Assembly: GCA_035561135.1 (NCBI GenBank)
Contig: DATMYA010000008.1
Span: 434,001 to 498,000, forward strand
Length of the DNA stretch: 64,000 bases
Origin: Clostridia bacterium
GTDB lineage: Bacteria; Acidobacteriota; Terriglobia; Terriglobales; Acidobacteriaceae
Direction of reading: 5' to 3'
Of this stretch, positions 1-9,054 are shown one piece after another. The translations under genes were made by a program, and so were the position numbers. Within the stretch, counting starts at the first letter, position 1; every line of letters starts with the position of its first letter. The notes beneath the pieces are model-generated. The model saw only the letters and a list, made by a program, of their open reading frames with translations. It made no database searches and was not told where the DNA came from.

Positions 1-1
1 T

Positions 2-1285
2 GCCGAGATCGACTCCGCGCTGCTTCGCAAGGAAGCGACAGGGGCGGTGCTGCGCGGGCACTACCGCGAACCGGCAGAGGGCGCCACGCCACACGCGGGC
101 GCACCGATTCCAAACGAGTTGGAGTGGTGCGAGCGACGGCTGCTCGCGCGAATCCATCGCTTGACGCTCGGAACGCTGCGCAAGCAGATTGAGCCTGTCA
201 CTCCGGCACAGTTCATGCGTTGGCTTCTGCGCTGGCAACATGTTGCGCCGGGAACACAACTGGGCGGCGAGCGCGGTGCGCTGGAAATTTTGCGACAGTT
301 GCAAGGCTTCGAAATCCCGGCCAACGCCTGGGAACGACAGGTGCTCGCCCGCCGCGTGCGTGAGTACGATCCCGAAGTGCTCGACCAGCTCTGCCTTACT
401 GGCGCGGTTGGCTGGGGACGCCTGTCGCCGCATCCGGCGACGGTGCACGCGAACGAAAACGCACCCGGCGACGGGGCGGAGGCGAGGACGCGGCGCGTGG
501 TGCCGACGAGTGTCGCACCGATTACGCTGTTCCTCCGCGAAGATTCGGAGTGGATGGCTCCGCGCGCCCACGGCGAAGATGCCGAGCAGGAAAATGGTCT
601 CAGCGCGGTCGCGCGCGAGGTGCTCGGGTTCCTGCGACGTCGCGGTGCCTCGTTCTTCACCGACATCGTTCGCGGAACGGGGAAGCTGAAATCGGAAGTT
701 GAGACGGGACTGTGGGAGTTGGTCGCCGCCGGGTTCGTCACGGCCGATGGCTTCGACAACCTGCGCGCGCTGATCGATCCCAAGCGTCGTGCGGGACAGG
801 GACATGGGCGAACATCGCGCCCGCGTCATTCATCGGGCAGATGGTCGCTGCTCTATGCCGAAAGCGCAGACCACGCCCGACGCGTGGAAGCGACGTGCTG
901 GATGCTACTGAAGCGTTATGGCGTCGTCTTCCGCGAGCTGCTGGCGCGTGAGGCGAACCTTCCAAAGTGGCGCGAATTGCAGATCGCGTTCCGCCGCCTC
1001 GAAGATCGCGGCGAAATTCGCGGAGGGCGCTTCATCAGCGGCTTCATAGGCGAACAGTTCGCATTGCCCGTTGCGGTGGAAAGCGTCCGCGAGATGAAGC
1101 GCATAGAGCCGAGCGGCGAGACCATTACGATTTCTGCTGCGGACCCGCTGAACCTCGTTGGCGTCGTCGTGCCAGGCGAACGCGTTCCGGCCATCAGCGG
1201 AAAGACTGTTACATTCCGCGATGGCGTCGCGTACGAGGCCGATGAAGAGCGAGCGTTCGCGTTGCGTGATGTCGCGACGATGTAA
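2..1285 (+). CDS. Lhr-type DEAD/DEAH helicase, C-terminal part (5' end outside window)
   Basis: The frame is open from the first bases of the window, so the start codon lies upstream and only the last ~427 residues are seen. The text matches the C-terminal region of large Lhr-like superfamily 2 helicases: the DEAD/H-associated stretch with WLLRWQHVAPGTQ and LCLTGAVGWGRLSP, then a winged-helix-like region (VAREVLGFLRRRGASFF) and a C-terminal part with the family-like RFISGFIGEQFALP. The ATPase motifs are upstream and cannot be checked. The family acts in DNA repair. A GTG at 47 is internal, not the start. The family call is strong; the specific role is inferred. Confidence 0.85.
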   Translation, partial: AEIDSALLRKEATGAVLRGHYREPAEGATPHAGAPIPNELEWCERRLLARIHRLTLGTLRKQIEPVTPAQFMRWLLRWQHVAPGTQLGGERGALEILRQLQGFEIPANAWERQVLARRVREYDPEVLDQLCLTGAVGWGRLSPHPATVHANENAPGDGAEARTRRVVPTSVAPITLFLREDSEWMAPRAHGEDAEQENGLSAVAREVLGFLRRRGASFFTDIVRGTGKLKSEVETGLWELVAAGFVTADGFDNLRALIDPKRRAGQGHGRTSRPRHSSGRWSLLYAESADHARRVEATCWMLLKRYGVVFRELLAREANLPKWRELQIAFRRLEDRGEIRGGRFISGFIGEQFALPVAVESVREMKRIEPSGETITISAADPLNLVGVVVPGERVPAISGKTVTFRDGVAYEADEERAFALRDVATM

Positions 1286-1292
1286 AGCGGAG

Positions 1293-1327
1293 GCAGACGT
1301 CGGACGTCAGTGCCGGTTGCCAGTTGA
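1293..1327. repeat. Degenerate 7-nt-period repeat after the helicase gene
   Basis: Consecutive heptamers GCAGACG, TCGGACG, TCAGTGC, CGGTTGC, CAGTTGA can be read from just after the helicase stop codon. The period is 7 and the core (AGACG/GGACG) recurs in the larger repeat at 50731-50948. Function is unknown. Confidence 0.5.
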
Positions 1328-1373
1328 AGTCGCCGTGTTTCGTGCTCGACGAGCTCTGCCGTTTTCCGCGACA

Positions 1374-1892
1374 ATGCCGGGCATGCGGATTCGCTGGCAG
1401 TTCCTTACAGTTCCGGTTTTGTTTGCAACGGTGTCGCCGCTAGTTGCCGGCGAACTGCCAAAAGACGCGATAGCTGATCGCATCATTGTGCTGAAGGCGC
1501 GCCGTGAACTGCAACTATTACATGAGGGCAAAGTACTGAAGACGTATCGCGTCGCACTCGAAGGCAATCCCATCGGCCCGAAGCAGAGACAGGGCGACGG
1601 GCGCACTCCGGAGGGAACGTACTTCATTTCAACGCGCAATCCGAAAAGCCAGTTTCATCTTTCCCCGCGCATTTCTTATCCAAATCAGGAACAGCGCGGA
1701 CGCGCGAAAAAGATGGGAGTCGATCCAGGCGGCGATATTTACATACATGGTCTTCCGAAAGGCTGGGAATGGGTCGGTGCAGGACATCGTATGAAGGATT
1801 GGACAAACGGATGCATCGCCGTCACGAATGACGAAATCGAAGAGATGTGGCGTGTTGTGCCGAACGGTACACGAGTTGAGATAAGGCCCTAG
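1374..1892 (+). CDS. L,D-transpeptidase (YkuD domain), secreted or anchored
   Basis: A 172-residue protein with an N-terminal hydrophobic signal/anchor (about residues 8-25) followed directly by a YkuD domain. The catalytic signature is visible: His125 in IYIHGLP and Cys147 in NGCIAV, with the expected spacing. Such enzymes form 3-3 peptidoglycan cross-links or attach lipoproteins in the periplasm; which one applies here cannot be told. The open frame extends upstream to 1158 but that part reads as non-protein sequence, so ATG 1374 is chosen; ATG 1383 gives a shorter signal peptide and is equally possible. No clear Shine-Dalgarno is seen. It lacks LysM or other wall-binding modules. Confidence 0.85.
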   Translation: MPGMRIRWQFLTVPVLFATVSPLVAGELPKDAIADRIIVLKARRELQLLHEGKVLKTYRVALEGNPIGPKQRQGDGRTPEGTYFISTRNPKSQFHLSPRISYPNQEQRGRAKKMGVDPGGDIYIHGLPKGWEWVGAGHRMKDWTNGCIAVTNDEIEEMWRVVPNGTRVEIRP

Positions 1893-1914
1893 CCGTCGTC
1901 GTGCTCTGCCGCCC

Positions 1915-2271
1915 TTACGACCGTTTGCGGGTGGAGCGGGGTTTGGCTGCTTTCGTCCGTTTCTTTACGAAGAAGCTGAAGTGATGCTTGGTCATGTCCA
2001 CGCGAAGTCCAATGAATTGGACGCCTTCGGTTTGCAGACGCATGCGCTGTTCGAACCCTATCTCGCCTGCGAGAAGAATTCTGCCGCCGGCGCCCACGAC
2101 GCGTTGCCACGGAACCGAGACGCCGTCGCTGCTGTGCAATGCCCATGCCACCTGTCGGGCCGACCCCGGGAATCCGGCAGCATAGGCAACGTCTCCGTAG
2201 GTTGCGACCATGCCGCGCGGAATGCGGCGCACCTGCTTCAGCATTGCAGCGAACATGGAAGTCTGCGGCAT
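1915..2271 (-). CDS. Alkyltransferase-like (ATL) protein, MGMT fold with Trp in place of Cys
   Basis: A 118-residue protein matching the DNA-binding domain of O6-methylguanine-DNA methyltransferases: TYGDVA (Tyr25), the arginine-finger region SARQVAWAL (Arg39), then PWQRVV where true methyltransferases have PCHRV. The acceptor cysteine is replaced by Trp55. This is the hallmark of ATL proteins, which bind O6-alkylguanine without repairing it and pass the lesion to nucleotide excision repair. The C-terminus is basic (KKRTKAAKPRSTRKRS). The gene faces the L,D-transpeptidase gene convergently and looks monocistronic. The start ATG at 2271 is the first in frame. The class assignment rests on the active-site change, read directly. 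Confidence 0.88.
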   Translation of the reverse strand: MPQTSMFAAMLKQVRRIPRGMVATYGDVAYAAGFPGSARQVAWALHSSDGVSVPWQRVVGAGGRILLAGEIGFEQRMRLQTEGVQFIGLRVDMTKHHFSFFVKKRTKAAKPRSTRKRS

Positions 2272-2290
2272 GTAAGTGAGTTATAGACGA

Positions 2291-2318
2291 GTCGCGTGTC
2301 GAGAGTCGAGGGTCAGGT
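2291..2318. repeat. 7-nt-period tandem repeat upstream of the ATL gene
   Basis: Four heptamers in register: GTCGCGT, GTCGAGA, GTCGAGG, GTCAGGT. They lie 20-50 bp upstream of the ATL start and belong to the same class of degenerate 7-nt-period tracts seen elsewhere in the window. Confidence 0.55.
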
Positions 2319-2453
2319 TCGAGACGCGGGTCGCGCCCACAGCACAGCCAGAAGTGAGTCACTCGTCCGCTCTGCTTTGTTAGTAGTATTGCCCAATGGT
2401 CGTTGGTCCGCTGCTCGGTGGCGCGATTCGCAATGGCACGACGGGAGGCATTC

Positions 2454-2873
2454 ATGGACAGAACGTACGTAGAAACCCTGTACAGAGAGCTTGTGAACGC
2501 GTTCAACCGGCACGATCCGGTTGCACTCTCGGATTGCTTCTCGGAACAATGCGAGAAGATTGAACTTGATGGCAGCCGGGCGAAGAATCGGGCGGAAGTT
2601 CTCAACCAGGCGCAGAACCTGAAATCCAACATCTACAAAGATGCCCAAATTACGCTGGACATCGAGTGGCTCCTTCCAATAGCGGCCGAAGTTGCGGCCG
2701 TCACGAGCAGATTCACGCTGACAGGCGCGCGCAACGCAGATGGCACACCTATGCAGGAGCTTAGCGGTTTTCAATTCTCAATCGTTGCGCTCGATGAGGG
2801 CACGCCGAAGATCAAGGTTGCGCACTCATTCCTGCCCGTGCCGGACCTTCAACCAATACAGGCTGTGGCGTGA
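2454..2873 (+). CDS. SnoaL/NTF2-like protein, SgcJ/EcaC-type
   Basis: A 139-residue small alpha+beta protein with the opening helix typical of NTF2-like families (ELVNAFNRHDPVALSDCFSEQ). That pattern is shared by SnoaL-like and SgcJ/EcaC oxidoreductase-like proteins. No signal peptide or membrane segment is visible, so it is probably cytosolic. The start at 2454 is set by a GGGAGG box (about 2441-2446) seven bases upstream; the longer frame to 2403 is not used. The substrate and even enzymatic activity are unknown for most members, so no reaction is assigned. Confidence 0.65.
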   Translation: MDRTYVETLYRELVNAFNRHDPVALSDCFSEQCEKIELDGSRAKNRAEVLNQAQNLKSNIYKDAQITLDIEWLLPIAAEVAAVTSRFTLTGARNADGTPMQELSGFQFSIVALDEGTPKIKVAHSFLPVPDLQPIQAVA

Positions 2874-2936
2874 CGGCGGATCGGCGCAGCGGCCTCTAGT
2901 CTTACCGCGCGACACTTCTAGACGACACTCCTGACG

Positions 2937-3524
2937 ATGAAGGCACTCCGTCCTAATGCCCGCCCAATCCGATGGGTGACTTTGGCGCTGATACTCGGGG
3001 GCAAAGCACTCGCTGTGATCTTTCTGATTACGGCGATCGCGAGCCCTCGGACGCGAGTCATTTACGTTTCACAATTTGCGGAACCGGCGCGCGAACGGAT
3101 GTTCTGGGCATCAGTTGCGTTCTTTCTGACGTTCGCCTTGGTGCGCGCTCTAACGATGTCGATTCGCGCCGGCATTGGCCCATTCAAAAATGTGGTCGTG
3201 GGCGGCAGACATATCCATCATCTCGTCTGGGGCATCGCCCTGCTGCTTCTCGTCGGTTATGGGTGGCTGATTGAGATTGGCGGTGGCGCAGCAGGAACAT
3301 CGCGGTTGGCGGGAAGAGCAATGGCTGTTCTCTATGGAATCGGCGCGGCGCTGACGCTGGACGAGTTTGCCCTCTGGTTCAATCTGAAGGACGTTTACTG
3401 GGCGCGTGAAGGACGCGAGAGTATCGACGCAGTCGTGCTGTTCGGTGCACTGCTGTCGGTCGTTTTTTGGGGTGGACCGTTTTTCAATGCGCTGTTCCGC
3501 GAGGCGGGCAAGCTGATGCACTAA
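2937..3524 (+). CDS. Integral membrane protein of unknown function, about five helices
   Basis: A 195-residue protein with hydrophobic segments at about residues 12-35, 58-75, 95-112, 127-140 and 165-185. Polar motifs between them look conserved in type: GGRHIHHLVWGI in the third segment and LTLDEFALWFNL followed by DVYWAREGRESIDAV. The clustered His and Asp/Glu could bind metal, but that is inference. It starts 63 bp after the SnoaL-like gene on the same strand and may be co-transcribed. I do not recognise a named family with known function. Confidence 0.7.
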   Translation: MKALRPNARPIRWVTLALILGGKALAVIFLITAIASPRTRVIYVSQFAEPARERMFWASVAFFLTFALVRALTMSIRAGIGPFKNVVVGGRHIHHLVWGIALLLLVGYGWLIEIGGGAAGTSRLAGRAMAVLYGIGAALTLDEFALWFNLKDVYWAREGRESIDAVVLFGALLSVVFWGGPFFNALFREAGKLMH

Positions 3525-3748
3525 TTGGGGCCTTACCTCAGCGGCAAAAGCCGCACATCAGAGCTGTTGTGGATGGCACGGCTTGCAGCCGCGACCCTCA
3601 AAGCTTAACCGGACAGACTTCTTGGTTGCTGGATAACAGACTTCTTTCGCGCTGGGAAGAAGAACACTGTCCCATGACATTGTTACAATGAAAAATTCCC
3701 GCCTGTTCTGATTTGCTTATTTCTTCCACGGCGGACGAATGGACAAAT

Positions 3749-5518
3749 ATGCATCGCTGGTCACAGCTCTTTATTCCTACCCTTCGTGAGGCTCCGGCCG
3801 ACGCGGAAGTCGCGAGTCACAAGTTCCTGGTGCGTGCCGGCTATATTCGACAGCTCGCGTCCGGTATCTACTCCTACCTGTTCATCGGTCAGCGCGCGAT
3901 GCTAAAAATCACGAACGTGGTGCGCGAGGAGATGGACAAGATCGGGCAGGAGTTCTATCTGCCGGCGATTCATCCGCGGGAGGTATGGGAAGCGAGCGGT
4001 CGCTGGGCCGGCATGGGCGACAACATGTTCCGACTGAAAGACCGCAAGGGCGCGGACCTCTGCCTGGGCATGACAGCAGAAGAGGTGATGACGGAGATCG
4101 CCCGCAAGGAGTTGCGCAGCTACAAACAGCTTCCGCAGATCTGGTACCAGATTCAGTCGAAGTTCCGCGATGAGCCTCGTCCGAAGAGCGGACTGTTGCG
4201 CGTGCGCCAATTCACGATGAAGGACGCGTACTCGTTCGACATTGACCCCGCGGGGCTGGACATTAGCTATCAGAAACATTACGACACTTACTGCCGCATC
4301 TTCGACCGTTGCGGCCTGAAGTACGTGGCGGTGGAAGCACATTCGGGCGCCATGGGCGGTTCCGCGTCGCACGAATTCATGGTCTACACCGAAGCCGGCG
4401 AAGACCTGGTGGTGAGCTGCCAGAAGTGCGGCTATGCGGCCAACCTCGAAAAGGCGACTTCGCGTCTGGACATCGTCGAAGATTACGAGGCGAGCGGCGA
4501 TGGACAGCCGGAGCTGGTTCACACGCCAGGCTTGAAGACGATCGAGGCGGTCGCGAGTTTCCTGGGCGTGTCGCCGAAGAACAAGATGAAGACGCTGGCG
4601 TACATGGCCGTGAAATCGAATTCGGCGGCGAACGAGATCAGTGAAATCCCCGTGGTTGTCTTCGTGCGCGGCGACCATTCGCTGAACGAAGCGAAGCTGG
4701 CCAGCACAGTGCCGGGTGCGGAGTTCCGGCCGATGCATCCCGAAGAGATACAGGAAGTCTTCAATTCACCTGCCGGATTCCTCGGCCCAATCGGCATGGA
4801 AACGATGCACCACAAGGGCATCAAGGCGAAGGTATTCGTGGATCGCGCGCTGCTGGGTCGCAAGAACCTGATTGCCGGCGCGAACAAAGAGGACTATCAC
4901 CTTCGCAACGTGACGCCAGGGCGCGACTTCAAGGTGGAAGAGTCACAGTGGCTCGATCTGCGCAGCGTGGAGCAGGGCGAAGGTTGTCCGAACTGCGGCG
5001 AACCGCTGCAGGTGGGCAAGGCCGTGGAGATTGGACACATCTTCAAGCTTGGCTACAAGTATTCGGAGTCGATGGGCGCGCGCGTGCTCGACAAAGACGG
5101 CAAGGAAGTGACGCCGATCATGGGCAGCTACGGTATCGGCATCGAACGCATTCTGACGTCGGTGATTGAGCAGAACCATGACGATAACGGCTTCTGGCTG
5201 CCGCCGAACATTGCGCCTTATGAAGTGGTCGTCGTACCGACCAATGTTGCCGATGAGAAGCTGCTGGCGGCCGCTGTCGAGATTGCGGCCTCGCTGGAAA
5301 AAGCCGGGTTCGATGTGCTGCTCGACGATCGCGACGAGCGTCCGGGAGTGAAGTTCAAGGATGCCGACCTGGTAGGAATCCCTTACCGGATCAACGTTGG
5401 GAAAAAGGTCGTCGAGGGCAAGGTTGAAGTCGTTACCCGCTCGACACGAGAGAGTGTGGATGCTACTATCCCCTCGATTCCAGTGTTAATGATGAAGCTG
5501 CTGCGGCCGCAGGTGTAG
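3749..5518 (+). CDS. proS: Prolyl-tRNA synthetase (bacterial type with editing domain)
   Basis: A 589-residue class II aminoacyl-tRNA synthetase that charges tRNA-Pro. It begins [15 protein letters not shown], the usual ProRS start, so ATG 3749 is preferred over the TTG at 3713. Class II motif 2 is visible in [26 protein letters not shown]-like sequence (about 140-165) and motif 3 in [10 protein letters not shown] (about 440). The stretch between them, about 220-400, is the YbaK-like insertion that hydrolyses mischarged Ala-tRNA-Pro. The C-terminal anticodon-binding domain carries [16 protein letters not shown]. Length is normal for the bacterial form. Upstream, 3525-3748 is non-coding. Confidence 0.97.
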   Translation: MHRWSQLFIPTLREAPADAEVASHKFLVRAGYIRQLASGIYSYLFIGQRAMLKITNVVREEMDKIGQEFYLPAIHPREVWEASGRWAGMGDNMFRLKDRKGADLCLGMTAEEVMTEIARKELRSYKQLPQIWYQIQSKFRDEPRPKSGLLRVRQFTMKDAYSFDIDPAGLDISYQKHYDTYCRIFDRCGLKYVAVEAHSGAMGGSASHEFMVYTEAGEDLVVSCQKCGYAANLEKATSRLDIVEDYEASGDGQPELVHTPGLKTIEAVASFLGVSPKNKMKTLAYMAVKSNSAANEISEIPVVVFVRGDHSLNEAKLASTVPGAEFRPMHPEEIQEVFNSPAGFLGPIGMETMHHKGIKAKVFVDRALLGRKNLIAGANKEDYHLRNVTPGRDFKVEESQWLDLRSVEQGEGCPNCGEPLQVGKAVEIGHIFKLGYKYSESMGARVLDKDGKEVTPIMGSYGIGIERILTSVIEQNHDDNGFWLPPNIAPYEVVVVPTNVADEKLLAAAVEIAASLEKAGFDVLLDDRDERPGVKFKDADLVGIPYRINVGKKVVEGKVEVVTRSTRESVDATIPSIPVLMMKLLRPQV

Positions 5519-5542
5519 CCCGGTGGCGGGGAATGTTGCAGG

Positions 5543-5884
5543 ATGAAGAATCTCAAAGCTCTTTTCGGACTTGCGGTTCTGTTTGCGGCGGTCTACGTGG
5601 CGTGGGCGGTGTTGCCGCCCTATTACAACAACTTCCAATTTCAGGACGCGGTGGACGCCGAGGCGAAGATGAGTTCGTACTCGACCAAGACCGAGTTTGA
5701 AATGCAGGAGTCGTTGGCCAAGAAAGCGCAAGAGTTCGACATTCCACTCAAGGCCGAGCAAATCCACGTGGTGCGCTCGGGGAATGAGCTGAGCATCTGG
5801 GCGGAGTACCAAATCCATGTGGATCTGCCACTCTATCCGGTGGATCTTAGATTTCAGCCTGCAACGAAGAACAAAAAGATCTGA
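5543..5884 (+). CDS. Small single-pass membrane protein, DUF4845-like
   Basis: A 113-residue protein with one N-terminal membrane segment (about residues 5-25) and a short external domain. Lines such as AVDAEAKMSSYSTKTEFEMQ and the IPLKAEQIHVVRSGNELSIW-type beta segment recall DUF4845 proteins. It starts 24 bp after proS and ends at a strong terminator, so it probably closes the proS transcript. Function is unknown; the DUF4845 link is a resemblance only. Confidence 0.6.
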   Translation: MKNLKALFGLAVLFAAVYVAWAVLPPYYNNFQFQDAVDAEAKMSSYSTKTEFEMQESLAKKAQEFDIPLKAEQIHVVRSGNELSIWAEYQIHVDLPLYPVDLRFQPATKNKKI

Positions 5885-5901
5885 GCAGAATCGTTGTCTA
5901 A

Positions 5902-5935
5902 GGAGCCCGGGCGAAAAGCTCGGGCTTCTCTTTTT
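5902..5935 (+). terminator. Rho-independent terminator after the proS unit
   Basis: A 9-bp stem (AGCCCGGGC at 5904-5912 with GCTCGGGCT at 5918-5926, one G-U pair) is followed by CTCTTTTT. It separates the rightward proS unit from the leftward rlmN gene. Confidence 0.85.
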
Positions 5936-5969
5936 GGGGACAAGCCCGAACGCAGCGCGGAGACCAAAG

Positions 5970-7100
5970 TCAGGCGAGAGTCACTAGTTCAGATGTGCGC
6001 TTGAGTTGTCCGCAGGCTGCGTAGATGTCTCGACCACGCGGACGGCGGACAAAGGCTGGAATGCCGGCGTCAACAAGCACCTGCCTGAAGATTTGGACGC
6101 TGCTTTCCTCGGGCGTGGTGAACGGAATGTCCGGGCCGGGATTCAGGGCGATAAGGTTAACCTTGGCGCGGAGGCCGCGCAGAAGTCGAGCCACTTCGCG
6201 AGCGTTCTGCACGGAATCGTTGTCGCCGCCTAGCAGCACGTATTCGAAGGTGAGGCGTTCGCGACGACGTAGCGGGAAATCGCGCGCTGCGGCCATGAGC
6301 TTCTCAATGTTCCATTTCTTATTGATCGGCATGACGCGCGTGCGGTCCGCGTCATTTGAGGCATTCAAAGAAATCGCCAGCTTGGGGCGGACAGTCTCCT
6401 GAGCGAAGTCGTAGATGCGGGGCACGATGCCGGAGGTTGAAACCGTCATGCGCGACTCAGGGATGCCGACGCCTTCAACGAGCAGGCGGACGGCTTTCAT
6501 GAACGGCTCATAATTCAGGAACGGCTCGCCCTGGCCCATGAAAACGAGATTGACGCGCTCCCTGTCGATCTCGACCCGGTGATCGTTGAGGACGACGATG
6601 ATCTGGCCGACGATCTCCCCGGCGCTGAGGTTACGCTTAACCCCGAGCAGGGCCGTCATGCAGAACTGGCAATTGACGGCGCACCCGACCTGGCTGGAGA
6701 CACAGATGGTGGCGCGGTCGTAACGGGCTTTGCCTGATACGTCGCCACCTTCTTCATTGCCGGCTTCGGTTCCGTCGCCCGCTTCCCCGCCATCCCCTTC
6801 CGGCATCCAGACGGTTTCGACCGACTGCCCATCAGCGAACTGAAGTAGATAACGGACGGTGCCGTCCAGGGAGACGAAGCGTTTCTCTATGTCGGGCAGG
6901 CCGATACGAAAGCGAGTCGCAAGCTCTTCGCGCAGATTTTTCGGGATTGTGGAAATGTTCTCGAGAACCGAGGTACGTTCCCGGTACAAAGCCTGGTAGA
7001 GCTGCCGGGCACGGTAGCCGGGCTGCGCTGGCTGCCGCAGAACGTCCGTAAGCTCTTGAAGATCAAGGCCTAATAGTTCGAGTTTTTCGAGGTTCTCCAT
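5970..7100 (-). CDS. rlmN: Dual-specificity 23S rRNA/tRNA A2503-A37 methyltransferase RlmN
   Basis: A 376-residue radical SAM enzyme that makes 2-methyladenosine in 23S rRNA (A2503) and some tRNAs (A37). The Fe-S signature CxxxCxxC is Cys140, Cys144 and Cys147 (CAVNCQFC), preceded by CVSSQVG. The second catalytic cysteine is in IYAACGQL near the C-terminus. SAM-binding GQGEPFLNY and SISLNA-like (LAISLNAS) motifs are present. ATG 7100 is chosen because it gives the usual N-terminus (MENLEKLELLGLDLQEL); the frame runs on to 7154. An acidic, glycine-rich insert (about residues 101-125) between the N-terminal domain and the radical SAM core is unusual. Confidence 0.96.
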   Translation of the reverse strand: MENLEKLELLGLDLQELTDVLRQPAQPGYRARQLYQALYRERTSVLENISTIPKNLREELATRFRIGLPDIEKRFVSLDGTVRYLLQFADGQSVETVWMPEGDGGEAGDGTEAGNEEGGDVSGKARYDRATICVSSQVGCAVNCQFCMTALLGVKRNLSAGEIVGQIIVVLNDHRVEIDRERVNLVFMGQGEPFLNYEPFMKAVRLLVEGVGIPESRMTVSTSGIVPRIYDFAQETVRPKLAISLNASNDADRTRVMPINKKWNIEKLMAAARDFPLRRRERLTFEYVLLGGDNDSVQNAREVARLLRGLRAKVNLIALNPGPDIPFTTPEESSVQIFRQVLVDAGIPAFVRRPRGRDIYAACGQLKRTSELVTLA

Positions 7101-7334
7101 GCATCCAACAGACAATTGAGCAGTGACGAGGGCTTTCTGGCCACGCCGCGGCAATTGGATTAGATTCTATAGGCAGTCGATTCCTTTTGCAGGTTGCGAG
7201 CGAGTCCTAGCGCCACCTGTTCCCAACACGGGAATTAACTGTAACTTTCTGCAACACTGGGTCATGTGGCAAGGTGTTCGTGAAAGGTCGCGATCACGGA
7301 CGGGGGATGTGTGCAAGAATCCATTAGGGGTGCC

Positions 7335-8639
7335 ATGAAGGCCGTTTCCATGCAGAAGCAGACGTTCGATGATTTGCGAAACGTCCAACGGACGGTGCTC
7401 CCGAACGGACTGACGATCCTGACCGAGGAAATGCCGCACGTACGCTCTGTCTGCATTGGCATCTGGATCAAAACAGGTTCGCGGCATGAACCGACGGAAT
7501 GGAACGGCATTTCTCATTTTCTTGAGCACATGGTGTTTAAGGGAACGACGACCCGTTCGGCCGAGGATATCGCGCGTCAGGTGGACTCGATTGGCGGGAA
7601 CATGGACGCGTTCACGGCGAAGGAGTGCATCTGCTTCAATGTGAAGGTGCTCGATGAACACCTACCGATCGCCATGGACGTGCTGACCGACATGGTGCTG
7701 AACCCAATCTTTGCGGAAACCGATATACAGCGAGAGCGGGGAGTGATCCTGGAGGAGATCAAGATGGACGAGGATAATCCCGACTACCTCGTGCATGAGA
7801 TTTTTACCCAGAACTTCTGGAAGGACCATCCGCTGGGGAAGCCGATCCTGGGCACGAAAGATACGGTACGCCGTTTCGAGCGGCAGATGCTATTCGACTA
7901 CTATGGCCAGCGGTTTTCATCCGGCAACATCATTGTGTCTGCGGCCGGTAATCTGGACCATCACGAATTCTGCCGGCTGGTGACGCAGAGCTTCGAGCAC
8001 CTGCAACCGGTCCCCAACGGATCGCACGAAGCGCCGCCGAAAACGGTTTCGCGCATCATGATGCGCAACAAGAAATCGCTGGAGCAGGTGCAGATCTGCA
8101 TAGGCGTGCCGGCCTACTCCATCTCGCACGAGAACCGGTACGTCTCCTACATATTGAACACGCTTCTGGGCGGCGGCATGAGTTCGCGACTGTTCCAAAA
8201 TGTGCGCGAGCGCCAGGGATTGGTGTACTCGATCTTTAGCGAGTTGAGCCCCTTTCACGACACGGGATGCCTGGCGGTGTACGCTGGCACTTCGCGCGAT
8301 TCTGCTCCGAAAGTGGTGCATTCGGTGATTAACGAGTTCCGCGAGCTCAAAAACATCGCGGTGCCAGAAGAGGAACTGCGACGCGCAAAAGACCAGATGA
8401 AGGGTTCTCTCATGCTGAGCCTCGAGTCTTCAACGGCGCGCATGTCAAACCTGGCTCGCCAGGAGATGTATTACGACCGCTTTGTTGGGATCAATGAAAT
8501 CATCGATCGCATAGAATTGGTCACTTCCGAAGAAGTGCTGGCGCTCGCCAACGAGTTCTTCAGGAGCGAACAGATCGCGGTAACCGTGCTCGGGAACCTG
8601 AACGGGTTGAAAATCTCTCGCGATCAACTTGCCTGTTGA
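7335..8639 (+). CDS. M16 family zinc peptidase (processing-peptidase/PqqF-like)
   Basis: A 434-residue peptidase of the pitrilysin clan. The inverted zinc motif HxxEH is His61-Phe-Leu-Glu64-His65, with the distal glutamate in VILEEIKM (about residue 141). The C-terminal half has the second M16 repeat with LLGGGMSSRLFQNVRERQGLVYS. Size and order fit mitochondrial-processing-peptidase-like bacterial proteins, often found beside housekeeping genes and without a defined substrate. ATG 7335 is chosen because AGGGGT (7326-7331) precedes it. No signal peptide is visible, so a cytosolic location is likely. It is divergent from rlmN. Confidence 0.93.
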   Translation: MKAVSMQKQTFDDLRNVQRTVLPNGLTILTEEMPHVRSVCIGIWIKTGSRHEPTEWNGISHFLEHMVFKGTTTRSAEDIARQVDSIGGNMDAFTAKECICFNVKVLDEHLPIAMDVLTDMVLNPIFAETDIQRERGVILEEIKMDEDNPDYLVHEIFTQNFWKDHPLGKPILGTKDTVRRFERQMLFDYYGQRFSSGNIIVSAAGNLDHHEFCRLVTQSFEHLQPVPNGSHEAPPKTVSRIMMRNKKSLEQVQICIGVPAYSISHENRYVSYILNTLLGGGMSSRLFQNVRERQGLVYSIFSELSPFHDTGCLAVYAGTSRDSAPKVVHSVINEFRELKNIAVPEEELRRAKDQMKGSLMLSLESSTARMSNLARQEMYYDRFVGINEIIDRIELVTSEEVLALANEFFRSEQIAVTVLGNLNGLKISRDQLAC

Positions 8640-9054
8640 AATTCTAGTAAAATATTCTCAAATGGCCTGTGGGCGGCCCTTGCAAGTGAATTCCCCTGGG
8701 CGCGACGCGGTCGCGGAGTTGTAGGAGCGGAGGTTCAAGAGGGCTCCTCCGACCCGGGCTTACGCCCTCGCTCGGGAAGAGAACCGCCTGCCACCATGAT
8801 TAAGAGATGAACAACGCTATCCATGACAAATTTGTGCTTCGCCGAGTGACACTATTTGTCAGTGTGACTGCGTTCGCCGGTACGCACAAAAGTTTTGAGG
8901 CTTTGCCAATTGGGAGCAATACACCTAACTTCTTAGAAACAGACAACATACAAACCAGTGCCGAAGGTAACCAACGCTGCAAACACGTTTGGCGTCCGAC
9001 GTGCCCTATACCACGACAGTTGTGAATTCCACACAGTCGAGAGAGATGACATCC
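8640..9054 (+). other. Long 5' region of the pilin gene with stable hairpins; no gene seen
   Basis: This 415-bp stretch has no convincing gene. It can fold: CGGAGG...CCTCCG (about 8730-8753) with a 12-nt loop is followed by GGGC-TTAC-GCCC nested inside CCCG...CGGG (about 8755-8780). After these hairpins the sequence is A+T-richer up to the pilin start. The layout suggests a structured untranslated leader or a small RNA upstream of pilA. No known riboswitch consensus could be matched by eye. Confidence 0.35.

Noticed and set aside
8660-8690. Sigma-54 promoter upstream of pilA (GG...GC pattern)
   Set aside because: The closest GG and GC pairs are spaced by 9 or 11+ bases, not the required 10, and the flanking consensus is absent.
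8807-9025. Short open frame between the M16 peptidase and the pilin
   Set aside because: No ribosome site, no family and it sits in a structured non-coding leader.
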